Positions 55,554 to 64,000 of a stretch of 64,000 nucleotides of DNA are shown piece by piece (positions within the stretch are counted from its first letter, which is position 1; each line of letters begins with the position of its first letter). A program made the position numbers and the translations under genes. The stretch comes from Axinella damicornis (taxonomy: Eukaryota; Porifera; Demospongiae; Axinellida; Axinellidae). The stretch is taken from assembly GCA_963931865.1 (NCBI GenBank), contig OZ007512.1:14092762-14156761 (forward strand), written 5' to 3'. The notes under the pieces were generated by a model. It was given only the letters and a program-made list of their open reading frames with translations. It made no database searches and had not been told where the DNA came from.

Positions 55554-55847
55554 CAATAAAATTATTTTGGTGTTTGTGTGGTACCGCTCCAAAACGTTAA
55601 ACTGCACTATCCGTAAACAAACAAACAAACAAAAATTCAAGATTGTTCCCACAAAATATAACATGCAGACCATAAGAAAAAGAAAACAGAAAAGCACGCA
55701 CAGTATACAAATGTATAAACCAAGTGATCTTATTCCATTGTAACTCTTGGGAGACCACGTTGGTAAAGAGTTATGAAGAAAATAGAAAGCATAAAAGGAG
55801 ATTTATTGCGACCGTGATGTCAAAGCCAACACACAACATACTGCAGG

Positions 55848-55945
55848 TCACAGGGTAGTTCTCTGCGGTGCCATGTCATGTGACACACGATCAAGAATGG
55901 CACACCACTCCTCGTTGCCATGGAAACACCAGCTGGAGATGCCAA
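55848..55945 (-). CDS. Candidate terminal exon
   Basis: After TTCACAG the minus strand reads GISSWCFHGNEEWCAILDRV, SHDMAPQRTTL and TGA in one frame, and an alternative frame is also open. The first looks protein-like, but no upstream exon was fixed. It lies about 900 bases beyond the stop of the kinase gene. Confidence 0.3.
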
Positions 55946-56205
55946 CTGTGAATTGTAAAAGCACTCTTGGTTAGCGAGGATATTCATATGCACAAAGCAA
56001 CACACTGACTGGTCACAGAAATGCCCATACCATCAGATTTGATGAACAATGGTCTGCTGTGTGTATAGACCATGCAGGTATGCCAAACTCACGTGGCCAA
56101 ACTGGCACATTTTGGAAACCTTTTTCTACCACGTGTCAATTTAGCTAAAACTGGCAGAAACAGCACTCCTGTTCTGGTGGGTGACTGATGTGCCATTTCT
56201 CCCAG

Positions 56206-56302
56206 GCCTTCTACACCTCCAGTTTTTGATCGTTTGCAGTATGCAAAAATGCTGTAAGTGATCAAAAACTGGTGGTGTAGAAAGCCTGGGAACGAGGCTA
56301 CA
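56206..56302. mobile_element. Complete longer fold-back element
   Basis: CCAGGCCTTCTACACCTCCA and CAGTTTTTGATCG on the left pair with CGATCAAAAACTG-type sequence and GGTGTAGAAAGCCTGGGAAC on the right, ending GAGGC followed by TA. It is a full-length version of the element at 8224. Confidence 0.7.
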
Positions 56303-56336
56303 GTTATAGCAGACTAATATTATGCTGGTATCTTGG

Positions 56337-56600
56337 GCTAGGAATGAGATATGAAGCTGGGATTTGCACCATTGTGATCAGCATGAATGGAACATTCCAA
56401 TGATGTCAATTATGTAGCAGGTTGAATTTTGACCCAAAATCATGAAAAACCATGGATTATAGCCTTTGGTCGAGTGCGATTTTTGGCCAAAATGTGACCG
56501 ACAATGAAAACCCATTTTAGGACATCATTTGAAAGCTGTTTTCATGCTGACCACAATGGCACAATCCCCAGCTTCATATCTCATTCTCATCCCAAGATAT
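56337..56600. mobile_element. MITE, about 270 bp, copy 5
   Basis: Same TIRs and core as 8352-8615, again directly next to a longer fold-back element, the arrangement seen at 8224/8352. Confidence 0.85.
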
Positions 56601-56809
56601 GTGTCTTTCATTTGACAATGTTTTCTACGCACTGCGACTGCAGCTACCAGACCAAAATGTGAGGTCCTTGCTACAAAAGAGGACATCATAAGCTCTTCCT
56701 GTCTAGTTGCTCTCTGATTGGTCAACTTTTGCTGGAGCTAGCATACCGCAATGACTGAAGATAGGACAGCAGTACCACACCATCAAATCTGGCTAGTAAA
56801 TTACTGCAC

Positions 56810-63221
<6,412 letters not shown>

Positions 63222-64000
63222 CGTTGGGAGGCATTCTCCGAAAAGAACGTCTGCCAGTGGATGTGTGTGCGTGAGATGTGGAGTGAGCATAAAGTGTGCA
63301 GCCCATTATAGGATGGAGATATGTACACTGTATGTCATCATAGACTAGACAGAGTGTCCAGCTGGTGTCGGATGATCAAGATCTTTATATAAACTAGCGA
63401 TTCTGGAAGATTGAGCTCATTCTCTGGACAGACTGTAGCTATGAAGTACTGACCATCATGGTTTCCTCCTCCAGCAGAAACCATGTATGAGAATAAAGTC
63501 TGATGACGACCAGAGGCAGCGCTTTTCAATACAATTTTGGATGTTCGCCATCTCTAATATAACCACAGATCTGAGACTAGTGCGTCAGCACACAACCTCT
63601 TCAGCGATCAGACGTGGAACCATAAATAATTATCTATGGTGGAACCATAGACAAACAGAGACGTTACGTCTCTATTATCTATGGTGGGAACAGTCTGTCC
63701 CGAGAGACTGAGTAAACTTGATGGATCCTATCATGTGGTGTGGATATTGACCAGCATCTTGTGCTGCTAGGTCCCACAGCGAAACGATGGTATTAATCCT
63801 GCGTATCCTGACGAGCCCTACTATTGTGTGGGCCTGTGGTGCGCTAGCTACCTAGGCTAGTCAGTTTCGCGTAGCCAGACTGCGGGACTGCGAGTCTGGC
63901 TACGCGGGACCTGGCCCTAACCTTCAAGCACACGTTTTCTCTTGTCCGACTGTCTCTCGCCAGCCACGTTGTTCCAAAAAATCCTGCTTGAAAGTTTCCG
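63222..64000. other. Region upstream of the kinase N-lobe exon
   Basis: An intron or 5' region is expected. A minus-strand frame (GQYFIATVCPENELNLPESL near 63,400) is open but has no kinase motif. A repeated TTATCTATGGTGG...ACCATAGA palindromic block lies at 63,630-63,690. Confidence 0.4.
63868..63906. repeat. Short hairpin GCGTAGCCAGACT / AGTCTGGCTACGC
   Basis: Perfect 13-base arms around GCGGGACTGCG. It resembles the fold-back family in size but has a different end sequence. Confidence 0.8.

Noticed and set aside
55332..55743. Reading frames spanning the run of N
   Set aside because: The frames exist only because undetermined codons are not stops.

Overview
The window is animal nuclear DNA. 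Every gene I could reconstruct is split by GT-AG introns with in-phase junctions, the introns are short to medium and packed with minisatellites, and the recognisable proteins are animal-type: an MPPED-type metallophosphoesterase, a PTB-domain adaptor of the LDLRAP1/ARH type, cyclophilin A and a Ser/Thr kinase. Compact genes plus many short fold-back elements suggest an early-branching metazoan such as a sponge. That is an inference and nothing here proves the species. Positions 55,354-55,553 are an assembly gap.

Layout. (1) 85-5,148 (-) is a multi-pass membrane protein whose 3' end lies off the window. It starts close to a divergent coiled-coil gene, 5,436-15,479 (+). (2) 16.3-17.3 kb holds a tRNA-like SINE and a minisatellite. 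(3) 17,392-20,042 (-) is the MPPED1/2-type phosphodiesterase. (4) 21,103-25,050 (+) is the PTB adaptor with its AP-2-binding motif. (5) 25,384-26,240 (-) is a cyclophilin that may have a mitochondrial extension; its CRE-bearing promoter region may also drive a (+) transcript starting near 26.4 kb. (6) 27.5-31 kb is a patchwork of recent duplications, including a minisatellite that looks derived from an exon of the PTB adaptor gene.

(7) 31.3-51.3 kb is the most unusual part. It holds a mosaic of repeated exon modules, mostly on the minus strand and inverted after about 48.7 kb. They include a zinc-finger-like module split by an intron in the middle of the finger (C-x3-C-x17-H-x4-H) and three other recurring modules, called E1, E2 and E3 here. 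Some copies are open with good splice sites; others are frameshifted or truncated. Transposon pieces lie among them (hAT transposase end, BED finger, GIY-YIG domain, LINE reverse transcriptase end), as does a coiled-coil gene with tandemly duplicated exons. (8) 51.4-55.3 kb is mainly repeats, including an array of TGACGTCA sites and a higher-order minisatellite. (9) 56,810-63,220 (-) is a protein kinase gene with a long C-terminal region and an insertion in the kinase C-lobe.

All gene models were built by hand from splice signals, reading phase and protein plausibility, without RNA evidence. Names are assigned only where I recognise the family by its motifs.
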